In this document: positions 9,367 to 17,996 of the stretch, piece after piece
Numbering within the stretch: position 1 is the first letter of the stretch
How the letters are laid out: every line of letters starts with the position of its first letter
Assembly (NCBI GenBank): GCA_016291085.1
Contig: JAEEVW010000011.1
Span: 1-64,000 of the forward strand
DNA from: Prevotella sp.
Lineage (GTDB): Bacteria > Bacteroidota > Bacteroidia > Bacteroidales > Bacteroidaceae
DNA: 64,000 nt
Direction of reading: 5' to 3'
Notes under the pieces: generated by a model
The model's database searches: none
What the model was told of the DNA's origin: nothing
Seen by the model: only the letters and a program-made list of their open reading frames with translations
Translations under genes and position numbers: made by a program

Positions 9367-10284
9367 TTATTTGTTTACTTGGAACTTGGTGTCACCATCC
9401 TTGAAGAAGGCATTGATCTGCTTGGCAGCAGCAATACCAGCGTTGATGTTGGCCTCGGCAGTCTGGGCACCCATCTTCTTAGGAGTAGAGAAGTAACGAC
9501 CTTCGAACTTCTGGAACTCGTCGTTGGCATCAGGCATGATGTCGGTGACGAACTTCAGATCCTCGCGCTCGACCATCAGCTTGATAAGACCAGCCTCGTC
9601 GATAACCTCCTTGCGGGCTGTGTTTACCAGGATGCCACCTTTCTTCATCTTACCAACGAGCGCGTAGTTGATGCTCTGCTTGGTCTCAGGAGTAGCTGGG
9701 ATATGGAGTGATACGACATCGCAGGTCTCGAAGAGAGCGTCCTGATTGGCAACAGCGTGAACACCAGCCTTCTCGATGACCTCTGCAGGGCAGAAAGCAT
9801 CGTAAGCATAGACGTCCATACCGAAGCCCTTGGCGATGCGAGCCACGTTGCGGCCTACATTACCGAAAGCGAGGATACCCAGCTTCTTACCGAGTAGTTC
9901 AGAACCGCTCTTGCCATTGTAGAAACCACGAACAGCCATTACCAACAGACCGAACACGAGTTCGGCTACGGCATTGGCGTTCTGGCCGGGAGTGTTCTCG
10001 GCAACTATGTTGTGGGCGGTAGCAGCAGCGAGGTCGATGTTGTCGTAACCTGCACCAGCGCGAACCACAATCTTCAACTGCTTGGCAGCATCGAGCACCT
10101 CGGCGTCGACCTTATCCGAACGGATAATCAATGCATCTGCATCCTTCACTGCGTCCAGCAACTGTGCCTTTTCAGTATATTTCTCAAGCAGCACCAGCTC
10201 GTTGCCTGCTGCTTCTACTTCTGCTTTAATACCATTCACAGCGGCTGCGGCAAATGGCTTTTCTGTTGCAACTAATACTTTCAT
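9367..10284 (-). CDS. serA: D-3-phosphoglycerate dehydrogenase, short form
   Basis: First step of the phosphorylated serine pathway, oxidising 3-phosphoglycerate with NAD. 305 residues, without the C-terminal ACT regulatory domain of the E. coli enzyme. Seen: the Rossmann motif GILAFGNVGRNVA at 136-148, the substrate Arg224 in NTARKEV, and RAGAGYDNID. The catalytic centre is unusual: the family's TPH is STPKK here (Lys269 where the His should be), and the DVxxxEP glutamate motif is replaced by DIMPDAN. I recall that the Bacteroides and Entamoeba enzymes share a Lys substitution, so this is probably a functional subclass. It lies 16 bases downstream of serC in the same operon. Confidence 0.9.
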   Translation of the reverse strand: MKVLVATEKPFAAAAVNGIKAEVEAAGNELVLLEKYTEKAQLLDAVKDADALIIRSDKVDAEVLDAAKQLKIVVRAGAGYDNIDLAAATAHNIVAENTPGQNANAVAELVFGLLVMAVRGFYNGKSGSELLGKKLGILAFGNVGRNVARIAKGFGMDVYAYDAFCPAEVIEKAGVHAVANQDALFETCDVVSLHIPATPETKQSINYALVGKMKKGGILVNTARKEVIDEAGLIKLMVEREDLKFVTDIMPDANDEFQKFEGRYFSTPKKMGAQTAEANINAGIAAAKQINAFFKDGDTKFQVNK

Positions 10285-10300
10285 ATACCTTATTAATATA

Positions 10301-11368
10301 TTAATGATTAGCTTCGAATTCCTTCATGCAGGCAACGAGGGCGTTGCAGCCTTCGATGGTCTGGGCGTTGTAGCAAGAAGCACGGAAACCACCTACTGAG
10401 CGGTGACCCTTCACACCAACCATACCCTTTGATACGGCGAAGTCGAGGAAGTCCTTCTCGAGTTCCTTATACTCAGGAGCCATCACGAAGCAGAGGTTCA
10501 TCAGCGAACGATCCTCAGCTTTAGCGGTACCCTGGAACATCTTGTTGCGGTCAATCTCGCCATAAACAATCTCTGCACGCTGCTTGGCCAGTTTGTCCAT
10601 AGCCTCGACGCCACCGTTCTTCTTAATCCATCGGAGGGTCTCAAGAGCTGAGTAAATGGGTACCACAGGAGGCGTATTGAACATAGAACCCTTGTCGACG
10701 TGTGTGCGGTAGTCAAGCATGGTAGGAATCTCGCGAGGAGCCTTACCCAACTTCTCGTCCTTCACGATAACGATAGTCACACCGGCCATAGCCAGGTTCT
10801 TCTGGGCACCAGCATATATGGCGTCATACTTCTTTACGTCGATGGGACGGCTGAAGATATCTGAAGACATATCGGCAATCAGGGGCACATTGACGTCAAG
10901 GTCCTTGCGAATCTCAGTACCATAGATGGTGTTGTTAGTAGTGATGTGCAGATAGTCAGCATCAGCGGGAACGCTCCATTCCTTGGGAATGAAGGTATAG
11001 TTGGCATCAGCTGAAGAAGCCACCTCTACGACCTCACCGAAAAACTTAGCTTCCTTCATGGCTTTCTTAGCCCAAACACCCGTGTTCAGGTAAGCAGCCT
11101 TCTTGATTAGGAAGTTGTAAGGAATCATGCAGAACTCGAGGCTTGCACCACCACCGAGGAAAATGACTGAGTAGCCCTCGGGAATATCGAGGAGCTCCTT
11201 GACGAGAGCAACAGCCTCGTCAACGACGGGCTGGAAGTCCTTTGCACGGTGGCTGATCTCCATCAATGAGAGACCTGAGCCATTGAAATCAAGACACTGT
11301 TGAGCGGTTTTCTCGATGACCTCGCGAGGAAGCATCGAAGGACCGGCGTTAAAGTTGTACTTCTTCAT
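10301..11368 (-). CDS. serC: Phosphoserine aminotransferase
   Basis: Converts 3-phosphohydroxypyruvate and glutamate to phosphoserine; PLP enzyme of 355 residues, the normal length. Seen: the N-terminal [11 protein letters not shown], the phosphate-binding [18 protein letters not shown], and the PLP lysine in [11 protein letters not shown] (Lys190). The C-terminal [15 protein letters not shown] is also diagnostic. It is the first gene of the serC-serA operon; a good promoter lies 66-97 bases upstream. No separate phosphoserine phosphatase gene is visible nearby. Confidence 0.96.
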   Translation of the reverse strand: MKKYNFNAGPSMLPREVIEKTAQQCLDFNGSGLSLMEISHRAKDFQPVVDEAVALVKELLDIPEGYSVIFLGGGASLEFCMIPYNFLIKKAAYLNTGVWAKKAMKEAKFFGEVVEVASSADANYTFIPKEWSVPADADYLHITTNNTIYGTEIRKDLDVNVPLIADMSSDIFSRPIDVKKYDAIYAGAQKNLAMAGVTIVIVKDEKLGKAPREIPTMLDYRTHVDKGSMFNTPPVVPIYSALETLRWIKKNGGVEAMDKLAKQRAEIVYGEIDRNKMFQGTAKAEDRSLMNLCFVMAPEYKELEKDFLDFAVSKGMVGVKGHRSVGGFRASCYNAQTIEGCNALVACMKEFEANH

Positions 11369-11433
11369 TGTTCTAATGTTGATTTAGTGATATATTTTAT
11401 GTTCTGTTTTCTGTCTTTTTGAAAAATGTGGTG

Positions 11434-11465
11434 CGAAATTACACTTTTTATTTTAATTGGCCAAA
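11434..11465 (-). promoter_or_regulatory. Promoter for serC-serA
   Basis: Read on the minus strand: TTTG (11465-11462), a 20-base spacer, then TAATTTCG (11441-11434), one base away from the Bacteroidetes -7 consensus TAnnTTTG. It is placed about 65 bases before the serC start. Confidence 0.55.
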
Positions 11466-11547
11466 TATTTGAGCAATAATTAAGTAAAATATGCCGTTTT
11501 GATTGCTTTTTGTCAAGTCGGAGTGGCAAAAAATAAATTATTGACCA

Positions 11548-12879
11548 TTAACGTACTTCTTCAACGAGGGTTTTAATACCCTTGATCTTTTCCCCATGCG
11601 TCAGACGAAGCACCTGTTGCAGTTTTTCGCGTTTGACGGCAGCATACGTATATCGGTCTTTTACGTCGATTCGTCCGATTTCATCGGCTGTCAGTCCACC
11701 CTTCTTGCAGAGAAAACCTACAATATCGCCCTTCGATAGCTTATCCTTCTTGCCTTTGCCGATATAGAGGGTCTTCATGCGGGGAGGCCTCACCCCCAAC
11801 CCCTCTCCAACGGGCGAGGGGAGTAGATACTTCTCGATGTTGCCTTCGACATAGTCGGGGATGTGCTCCTGGCTATTAAGGATGAAGAACGTGTGACCTG
11901 TGGCATCCCATCGGGCCGTTCGACCTACACGGTGGATGTAGCCTTCCTGGCTCTCAGGCAGGTGGTAGTGAATGATGTTCTGGATGTTAGGAATGTCGAG
12001 ACCGCGTGATGCCAAATCGGTAGCAACAAGGACGTTTGCCGATCCGTTGCTGAACCGATAGAGCTGATCCTCACGCTGTCGTTGCTCCAGACCACCATGG
12101 AAACAACTGGTGGTAAAGCCTTGTTCAACCAGGTAGCTGTTGACGCGCTCTACCGACTCGCGATAGTTGAGGAACACGATGCTGCTTTCGTCGCCAAAAC
12201 TTAACAGCAGTTGGCGGAGCGTATCGAGTTTGTCCTTTTGTGGACTATGCACTTCGTAGAGTGTGACACGCTCGGAGGTCTGCTCGTCTTCAGGTAAGAA
12301 GTCTATCAGCGTACCTTTCCTAGCCATGTTGACAAACTGAGGAATCTGCTCAGCATTGGTGGCTGATAACAGAATGCGGCGTTGGAGACCAGGCAAGCTT
12401 TTGATGAGTTTCTGCATCTCACTCTGGAATCCCATCTCGAGACACTTGTCGAACTCATCGATAATCATATAGCGAATCTGGTAACGCGATAGGTTTTCCT
12501 TGTCGAGGTGGTCGTTCAGACGTCCAGGAGTGCCGAAGACGATTTGCGGACGTATCTCTTTCAATACCTTATGTTCGTCCATCGCTGCACGACCGCCGTA
12601 GCAGGCTGTAGAACGGAGACCGCAACCCATGCTTTTCAGTACGGTATCTGACTGTAGGGCTAATTCACGGCCAGGTGTGATTACTATGGCTTGAACGTCA
12701 TCGGAGGTGCTGTCAAGCAGTTGTACAAGGGGTAGGAGATAGGCCAGCGTTTTGCCCGAACCGGTAGGAGACAACAAAACAACATCACCGTCGGTGCCAG
12801 TGATGGCTTCGGCGGCGTGTTGCTGCATCTCGTTAAGTTCTGTGATGCGGAGTTTCGTCAGAATCTTCTGGATGTCCAT
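11548..12879 (-). CDS. DEAD-box ATP-dependent RNA helicase, DbpA type
   Basis: ATP-driven RNA remodelling enzyme, 443 residues, probably acting in ribosome assembly. Seen in order: Q-motif region (ITELNEMQQHA), Walker A PTGSGKT (38-44), TPGRELA, motif II as DEFD rather than DEAD, SATN, the helicase C-domain motifs ATDLASRGLD and HRVGRTAR, then a DbpA-type RNA-binding domain (GDIVGFLCKKGGL, EEIGRIDVKD-like) to the C-terminus. Between the motor and the RNA-binding domain, residues about 353-366 (SPVGEGLGVRPPR) are encoded by a palindromic repeat that looks inserted. The linker position explains why the protein could tolerate it. The lipoprotein gene just upstream on the same strand ends 24 bases away. 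Confidence 0.9.
   Translation of the reverse strand: MDIQKILTKLRITELNEMQQHAAEAITGTDGDVVLLSPTGSGKTLAYLLPLVQLLDSTSDDVQAIVITPGRELALQSDTVLKSMGCGLRSTACYGGRAAMDEHKVLKEIRPQIVFGTPGRLNDHLDKENLSRYQIRYMIIDEFDKCLEMGFQSEMQKLIKSLPGLQRRILLSATNAEQIPQFVNMARKGTLIDFLPEDEQTSERVTLYEVHSPQKDKLDTLRQLLLSFGDESSIVFLNYRESVERVNSYLVEQGFTTSCFHGGLEQRQREDQLYRFSNGSANVLVATDLASRGLDIPNIQNIIHYHLPESQEGYIHRVGRTARWDATGHTFFILNSQEHIPDYVEGNIEKYLLPSPVGEGLGVRPPRMKTLYIGKGKKDKLSKGDIVGFLCKKGGLTADEIGRIDVKDRYTYAAVKREKLQQVLRLTHGEKIKGIKTLVEEVR
11781..11823. repeat. Palindromic G/C-rich repeat inserted in the helicase gene
   Basis: CCCCTC (11800-11805) pairs with GAGGGG (11816-11821), and GGGGAGGCCTCACCCC lies beside it. The minus-strand translation is the LPSPVGEGLGVR string that I recall from translated intergenic repeats in many Bacteroidetes. 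It keeps the reading frame and falls exactly in the interdomain linker. Confidence 0.7.
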
Positions 12880-12903
12880 TCCTCACATCTTACATCTGAC
12901 CTC

Positions 12904-13521
12904 TTACTTCTTCTCGTCCTTCTTGGCTTCTTCCTTCTTGGCAGGTGCCTTCTTGTAACGCTTGTTCAAGCCGTTGATGACATCGTTGGTAATGTCGAAA
13001 CGCTTGGCTGCATAGAGAATGTTGTCCCCCTGCTTGGTCAGGATGAGATCGTACTTCTTATCCTTGTTGTAGGCATCGAGGAAGTGCATCAGAGAGTCGC
13101 GAAGGGCCTCGTTATATTTCTGAGTCTCTTGAGCCAGTTCGTTCTCCAAACGGGCCTGCAGCTCCTGAAGGCTCTGCTGCTGGCGCTGGATGGCAGCCTG
13201 CTGGCTCTCAGCCTGCTCACGAGAGGTGAAACCGTTGTTCTGCAGCTTCTGCTGGAAGTTAGCAGCAGCATTCTGCAGTTGCTGACCTTTCTGGTTCAGC
13301 GTGTTACGGGCGTTGTTGCTCTTCTTCTGAAGGGTCAGCGTAAACTCCTTGCAGAATTCATACTGTGTCATCAGTGAGTCAACCTCTACGTAAGCAATCT
13401 TCACACCACCAGCAGTACCATTGTCGGCTGTTGCAGGTTGTTCATCCATCTTGGGGCTTGCATTGTTGCAAGAGGCCAGTGCCAATACAGCACCTGCGGC
13501 CATCATCATGTACTTGTTCAT
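12904..13521 (-). CDS. OmpH/Skp-like periplasmic chaperone lipoprotein
   Basis: 205 residues from the ATG preceded by AAGGAAAAA; the longer open frame upstream has no support. The signal peptide MNKYMMMAAGAVLALASCNN gives a lipoprotein with Cys18. Residues about 50-170 are a Gln-rich, strongly helical coiled coil, followed by YDLILTKQGDNILYAAKRFDITNDVINGLN, a conserved OmpH-family end. The C-terminus is Lys/Glu-rich and of low complexity. By family analogy it holds unfolded outer-membrane proteins in the periplasm. Unlike E. coli Skp it is lipid-anchored. The small membrane protein gene upstream is 28 bases away. Confidence 0.85.
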   Translation of the reverse strand: MNKYMMMAAGAVLALASCNNASPKMDEQPATADNGTAGGVKIAYVEVDSLMTQYEFCKEFTLTLQKKSNNARNTLNQKGQQLQNAAANFQQKLQNNGFTSREQAESQQAAIQRQQQSLQELQARLENELAQETQKYNEALRDSLMHFLDAYNKDKKYDLILTKQGDNILYAAKRFDITNDVINGLNKRYKKAPAKKEEAKKDEKK

Positions 13522-13549
13522 TTTTTCCTTTTTTATTTTTATTATTTTG

Positions 13550-13777
13550 TTATTCCGATAATGCGATGTCTGATTTCTCTTTAACGGCAAATCTGCTCTT
13601 GGTACGCATCTCGCGGTCCTGGTCAATGGCGCAGTGGATGCCGCGATCCTTCATGGCCTTACTGTCGTGGATGTGCTGGGACGAGAAGGTGCCATTCTTG
13701 CGAAAAAGTACTTTCACAAGCAAAAAAGCCATGCCGATAGCAATTATTAACGCACTTGATAGCAGTATTTTCGTCAT
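13550..13777 (-). CDS. Small conserved single-pass membrane protein
   Basis: 75 residues. One N-terminal membrane helix (LLSSALIIAIGMAFLLVKVLF) is followed by a cytoplasmic or periplasmic tail with an evident signature: KNGTFSSQHI, then KAMKDRGIHC and QDREMR. I recall short Bacteroidales proteins with the same KNGxFxxxH ... RGIxCAxxQDR pattern, which supports a real gene, but I know of no function. A TACCTTTG -7 box lies 32 bases upstream on the same strand, so it is probably the first gene of a transcript with the OmpH-like lipoprotein. Confidence 0.7.
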   Translation of the reverse strand: MTKILLSSALIIAIGMAFLLVKVLFRKNGTFSSQHIHDSKAMKDRGIHCAIDQDREMRTKSRFAVKEKSDIALSE

Positions 13778-13784
13778 AAATGAT

Positions 13785-13816
13785 TAACTTTGCGTGCAAA
13801 TTCGCCTGCAAAGGTA
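13785..13816. promoter_or_regulatory. Divergent -7 boxes between the small membrane protein gene and pepD
   Basis: TAACTTTG at 13785-13792 on the plus strand faces pepD. CAAAGGTA at 13809-13816 (TACCTTTG on the minus strand) faces the small membrane protein gene. Neither has a good TTTG at the expected distance. Confidence 0.5.
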
Positions 13817-13866
13817 CAAAATAAAGATTAAACATGAGTTATGAAACATTTAAATAAATATTAATT

Positions 13867-15330
13867 ATGAATAAAAGTGAGTTAAAACCAGCTGTTGTCT
13901 TCGAGCAATTTGCGAAGATTAACCAAATTCCGCGTCCTTCGAAGCGCGAAGAGAAGATGATTGCGTATCTGAAAGATTGGGGTGAAAGCCACGAATTGGA
14001 TACGAAAGTAGACGAAACGGGTAATGTCATTATCCGCAAGGGTGCCACACCAGGCATGGAGAACCGCAAGACGGTAATTCTGCAGAGCCACATGGATATG
14101 GTGTGCGATAAACTGGTGGACTACGAGATTGATTTCGACAACGACCCCATCAAGACCTATATTGATGGTGAGTGGTTGACAGCAGAGGGTACGACGCTGG
14201 GTGCCGACGACGGTATCGGTTGTGCGATGGAACTGGCATTATTGGCATCGGATGATGTCGAGCATGGTCCCATCGAGTGTGTATTCACTCGTGACGAAGA
14301 GACAGGTCTTACTGGCGCTGAGGGTATGAAGGCTGGTTTTATGACAGGCGACTACCTGATTAACCTCGACTCAGAGGACGAGGGTGAGATCTTTGTTTCT
14401 TGTGCCGGCGGACGTAATACAACGGCAAAGTTTACCATTAAAAAGGTCGATGCTCCTGCCGGGCTGTTCTTCCTGCGTGCTCAGTTGAAGGGCTTGGTGG
14501 GTGGTCACTCGGGTGATGATATCAACAAGCAGCGTGCCAATGCCATCAAGCTGTTGGGTCGTTTCCTCTATCAGACCATCAATAAATACGAAGGTGTTCG
14601 TCTGGCTCAGTTCAACAGCGGCAAGCTGCACAATGCCATTCCCCGTGACGGTATGTTTGTCATTGCCGTACCGCATGATGTGAAGGAAAATATAAAGGCC
14701 GATTGGAACATTTTTGCTTCGCAGGTGGAGGACGAGTTCTGCGTGACGGATACGCAGATGGTGTGGACGATGGAGAGCACAGATCCTGAGCCTGTCATCG
14801 AGAGTGGGGTAGCACGCAACTTCATCTTTGCCCTGCAGGCTGTGGATAATGGTATCTATGCCATTTGCCAGGATCCTGCTCTGAACGGTTTGGTGGAAAC
14901 CAGCAGCAATATTGCCAGCATTAAGACTACTGACGATTCCATCGATATCTTATCGTCGCAGCGAAGCAATGTGATGTCGAACCTCGACAATATGTGTGCT
15001 ACCATTGGTGCATGCTTCCGACTGGCTGGAGCCGAGGTGAAGCATTCCGACGGCTATCCTGCTTGGAAGATGCGTTCACACAGTGACCTGCAGCGAATCG
15101 TCAAGGAATCGTATGTGAAACTGTTTGGCAAGGAACCCATCATGCGTGGTATTCATGCCGGATTGGAGTGTGGATTGTTCTCGGAGCGTTATCCGAACCT
15201 CGATATGGTGTCGTTTGGTCCTACGCTGCGCTTTGTGCACACGCCGGACGAGCGACTGCATATTCCTACCGTACAAATGGTGTGGGATCATCTGCTCGAC
15301 GTGCTGAAGCAGATTCCTGAGAAGAAGTAA
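13867..15330 (+). CDS. pepD: Aminoacyl-histidine dipeptidase (M20 family)
   Basis: Cytosolic metallopeptidase that splits Xaa-His and related dipeptides, 487 residues, the normal length. The di-metal ligands of the M20/M28 clan are visible: QSHMDMV (His75, Asp77), GADDGIG (Asp114), the catalytic pair in RDEETGLTG (Glu144, Glu145), NLDSED (Asp168) and a late histidine in the FVHTPDERLHIP region. The dimerisation (lid) domain sits between, with GLVGGHSGDDIN. It stands alone in a transcript; the downstream space holds a GAAGTAAGATG repeat. Confidence 0.93.
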   Translation: MNKSELKPAVVFEQFAKINQIPRPSKREEKMIAYLKDWGESHELDTKVDETGNVIIRKGATPGMENRKTVILQSHMDMVCDKLVDYEIDFDNDPIKTYIDGEWLTAEGTTLGADDGIGCAMELALLASDDVEHGPIECVFTRDEETGLTGAEGMKAGFMTGDYLINLDSEDEGEIFVSCAGGRNTTAKFTIKKVDAPAGLFFLRAQLKGLVGGHSGDDINKQRANAIKLLGRFLYQTINKYEGVRLAQFNSGKLHNAIPRDGMFVIAVPHDVKENIKADWNIFASQVEDEFCVTDTQMVWTMESTDPEPVIESGVARNFIFALQAVDNGIYAICQDPALNGLVETSSNIASIKTTDDSIDILSSQRSNVMSNLDNMCATIGACFRLAGAEVKHSDGYPAWKMRSHSDLQRIVKESYVKLFGKEPIMRGIHAGLECGLFSERYPNLDMVSFGPTLRFVHTPDERLHIPTVQMVWDHLLDVLKQIPEKK

Positions 15331-15372
15331 GAGGGAAGAAGTAAGATGGAAGAAGTAAGATGTAAGATGGAG
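15331..15372. repeat. GAAGTAAGATG simple repeat
   Basis: Repeated AAGTAAGA(T/G)G units fill the space between pepD and rlmH. The same type of sequence appears as its complement within the VirE-like relic at 33716-33763 and just after the helicase start at 12885-12910. Confidence 0.7.
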
Positions 15373-15380
15373 CCCTACTG

Positions 15381-15851
15381 TCATTCGTGATGGTAGGGCT
15401 CTCCTTTGATAATGGTGCATGCACGATAGATTTGCTCGGTAAAGGTGAGGCGAATCATCTGGTGGGAAAACGTCATCTTGGAAAGCGACACCTGTTCGTT
15501 GGCCCTTGCATAGACGTCCTTCGAGAATCCGTAAGGACCCCCAATGACAAAGATGAGACGGCGTGCCGTATTGCGCTTTTGCTCCAGCCAACGGGCAAAA
15601 TCTATGCTGCGATATTCTGTGCCGTGTTCATCGAGGAGAACTACCGTATCCGAGGGCAGGAGCTGTTTGATGATAAGCTCTCCTTCGGCCTGTTTTTGCT
15701 GATCTTCCGTCAGATTCTTGGTGTTTTTCAATTCGGGAATGGTCATCACGTCGAATGGCATGTAGTGATTGATACGTTCCACATAATCGTTGATACCGAC
15801 TATGAAGTGCTTATTCACCGTCTTCCCAACCTGAATGAGAATCGTTTTCAT
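15381..15851 (-). CDS. rlmH: 23S rRNA pseudouridine-1915 N3-methyltransferase
   Basis: SPOUT-class methyltransferase that modifies helix 69 of 23S rRNA using SAM. 156 residues, the normal length. Diagnostic motifs: LDEHGTEYRSIDFARWL, the knotted SAM site FVIGGPYGF, and the C-terminal FTEQIYRACTIIKGEPYHHE. The Tyr-His-His-Glu tail is typical of this family. Its upstream neighbour on the plus side is a tandem CACTCAT repeat, and I saw no clear promoter. Confidence 0.96.
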   Translation of the reverse strand: MKTILIQVGKTVNKHFIVGINDYVERINHYMPFDVMTIPELKNTKNLTEDQQKQAEGELIIKQLLPSDTVVLLDEHGTEYRSIDFARWLEQKRNTARRLIFVIGGPYGFSKDVYARANEQVSLSKMTFSHQMIRLTFTEQIYRACTIIKGEPYHHE

Positions 15852-15860
15852 TCTGATTAC

Positions 15861-15912
15861 TTATCACTCATCACTCATCACTCATCACTCATCACTTATC
15901 ACTTGTCACTCA
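15861..15912. repeat. Tandem ATCACTC repeat
   Basis: Seven-base units ATCACTC/ATCACTT occur about seven times in a row, filling the space between rlmH and the DUF5687 gene and reaching into the stop codon of the latter. Confidence 0.85.
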
Positions 15913-17403
15913 CCTCGTACTATGGAACCCTTCAAGGTTGGCATAGCGACGTTTCATCATTCGGCGATAGATGTTTCGAAGCCACCAACTCTCGGTGAGT
16001 GTAAAGGCGGCACCGATGATGATGAGGGTAATGTAAGCTGTATTTTCATCGAAGATAGCTTGCAATATCAACACAAGAATGACAGGTACGAACATAGCCA
16101 CCATCGATGCGATGCCCTGCCATTTGTTCTCCATCTGGTTTTTTCCTGTAATCTTGTCATTGAGTGGCAGCGTCTGTTTGTTCCAGACAGCCAGTTGGAA
16201 AAGCATGAAATAGACAGGACCCGTAGCCGTCAGCAGGTAGGCCAGTATCATGAGTATGGTGAACTTTCCTGTGAATACGGGAATAAGTGTGATGACCATG
16301 GGTAACAGCAGTACAGCACAATAGAAATAGTATTTAGCACGTAGCAAGGTCAGAATATTTTCCTTGTGCACCATCAGCAGATCAATGTAGTTACCCTCAG
16401 GACACATAATCTTGACAAGGTTAGCCGCACCGAAGAAAATGAAGGCATAGAGGCAGAAGAAGTTGCGCTCGAAAGATGTCTTGTAGATGTCGAGGAAGGC
16501 TATGCACAGCGAGAACATCGTAGGCAGTATGACAGCCTGTAGAAAACGGGTACGGATGGCCTTGTTGCGCATAACGCTTTTCAGTTCCAGTTTCAGGTAT
16601 TCGCCAATTTGTCCGAAGCGGTCGAGAGCCGTAAATTGCGACACATGCTTGAGTTTAGCTTTCTCTTTCGATGAGATTTCGTCGTACACCAGATGCATCT
16701 GCAAATAGCGGTTGATGGCAAATAGTATGGTGAACAGGAGGGCAAATAGCAGGAAGAGCCACCATAGTGAGTTCATACGTTCGAAACAATCCTCGATGAA
16801 ATCAGTGTATTTGTCAAGCAGATCATCGGGTAGTACGAAGAACGGAGCTATTAAGAGTCCATAGAATGCAGCTGGCAGAGCCCACCAGAACATGCTTTGA
16901 TTAACGAGTGTGCGAACCAGCAGGTACCATTGGCTATTGACAACCACCATGAAGTGAAGTAGCAGCAGCATGCCAATGGCTGTCCAAAACGTCACTCCAC
17001 CACACCAGACGATGAAAACGTAAGGCAGGAAAATGACCATCCAGAACAGGTTGCCGGCATCAAGAACCTGCCTGATGAGAAAACAATCGATAGCTGTATA
17101 TTTGCTGATGGGAGTCAGCAGGTAGGGTTTGACCAGCATCATCGGAGTCTGTTGGGTCATGAAGCGCATGCCGAAATCAAGAATGAGCAGGAACGGCATG
17201 ATGTAGAAGAGCATCATGGGGATATCTTCCTTTGCTGCCAACCAGCCGAGAAAGGTGCCAATGGCAATGAATTCGATAGCTAATATGCTGGCCATGATAT
17301 AGCCAAACAACTTACTATATTGGTTGGCTTCAAACATGGGGTTGCGCTTCTCACTCAGTTTCGTGTTCTTGCGCAACAGAAAGAATAGTTTAATCTTGTT
17401 CAT
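15910..17403 (-). CDS. DUF5687 polytopic membrane protein (ABC permease-like)
   Basis: 497 residues with about ten hydrophobic segments, matching my recollection of DUF5687, a Bacteroidetes family that usually pairs with ABC ATPases. No ATPase is adjacent here. Seen: GYIMASILAIEFIAIGTFLGWL near residue 35, later FNRYLQMHLVYDEISSKEKAKLKH-type cytoplasmic loop, and a basic C-terminal tail. The start overlaps the stop of the LolA-like gene (ATGA at 17400-17403), which implies translational coupling and decides for the first ATG. The link to a lipoprotein carrier suggests envelope traffic, but this is inference only. Confidence 0.7.
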   Translation of the reverse strand: MNKIKLFFLLRKNTKLSEKRNPMFEANQYSKLFGYIMASILAIEFIAIGTFLGWLAAKEDIPMMLFYIMPFLLILDFGMRFMTQQTPMMLVKPYLLTPISKYTAIDCFLIRQVLDAGNLFWMVIFLPYVFIVWCGGVTFWTAIGMLLLLHFMVVVNSQWYLLVRTLVNQSMFWWALPAAFYGLLIAPFFVLPDDLLDKYTDFIEDCFERMNSLWWLFLLFALLFTILFAINRYLQMHLVYDEISSKEKAKLKHVSQFTALDRFGQIGEYLKLELKSVMRNKAIRTRFLQAVILPTMFSLCIAFLDIYKTSFERNFFCLYAFIFFGAANLVKIMCPEGNYIDLLMVHKENILTLLRAKYYFYCAVLLLPMVITLIPVFTGKFTILMILAYLLTATGPVYFMLFQLAVWNKQTLPLNDKITGKNQMENKWQGIASMVAMFVPVILVLILQAIFDENTAYITLIIIGAAFTLTESWWLRNIYRRMMKRRYANLEGFHSTR

Positions 17404-17996
17404 CGGAGGTCGATTACTTCTGCTGTGGGGAAGTCTTTTGAGTTAAAATGGAAGATTCCATCGGAAAGATTAGCCTTCTTGACGTTGTTCACCTCAATGG
17501 TGTTCCACCCTCTTGGATGTTTGATGCGAATCTCTGATGGAATGTAGGTTTTTGGCTGGATGGTGATATACATTTCCTGAACCGACTTCTTTTTGTCTGT
17601 TGCCGTCAGGTGAACTTCGTAGTTACTGCCCTTCTTGGCCAGCGTACTATTATATCCCTTCTTATACATATATATAAAATTATAGGGATTCAAGGCCTGC
17701 AACTGCGATTCGTTCGGATTCGAGACGTTTACCTCGTCGTTTTTCTTGACATACGACCATTGAGTCTTCCCGTCGAACCAAATAACAACGTCGGGAGTGG
17801 TAATCTGAAACTTCTTTCCCTTGATGTTGATGGTACCCTTGTCGTTCATCTGCCCACCCTTAAGTGTGAACGAGGCGGTAATGCCCGACTTGTTAGAAAC
17901 AGCAGCAGCAGCCTTGTCCAAGACTTCTTTTGCTGTCTGACCATACGATGCTACTGCTATCAGCAGTGCAACAATTGTTATCCTTAGCTTCTCCAT
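17400..17996 (-). CDS. LolA-like outer-membrane lipoprotein carrier
   Basis: 198 residues: a signal peptide (MEKLRITIVALLIAVASYGQ) and a LolA-type open beta-barrel (SGITASFTLKGGQMNDKG, KFQITTPDVVIWFDGKTQWSY, LQALNPYNFIYMYKKGYN). The family carries lipoproteins through the periplasm from the Lol transporter to the outer membrane. It overlaps ftsK upstream by 13 bases and the DUF5687 gene downstream by 4, so the three form one coupled transcript. FtsK next to LolA is a familiar arrangement in bacteria. Confidence 0.85.
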   Translation of the reverse strand: MEKLRITIVALLIAVASYGQTAKEVLDKAAAAVSNKSGITASFTLKGGQMNDKGTINIKGKKFQITTPDVVIWFDGKTQWSYVKKNDEVNVSNPNESQLQALNPYNFIYMYKKGYNSTLAKKGSNYEVHLTATDKKKSVQEMYITIQPKTYIPSEIRIKHPRGWNTIEVNNVKKANLSDGIFHFNSKDFPTAEVIDLR

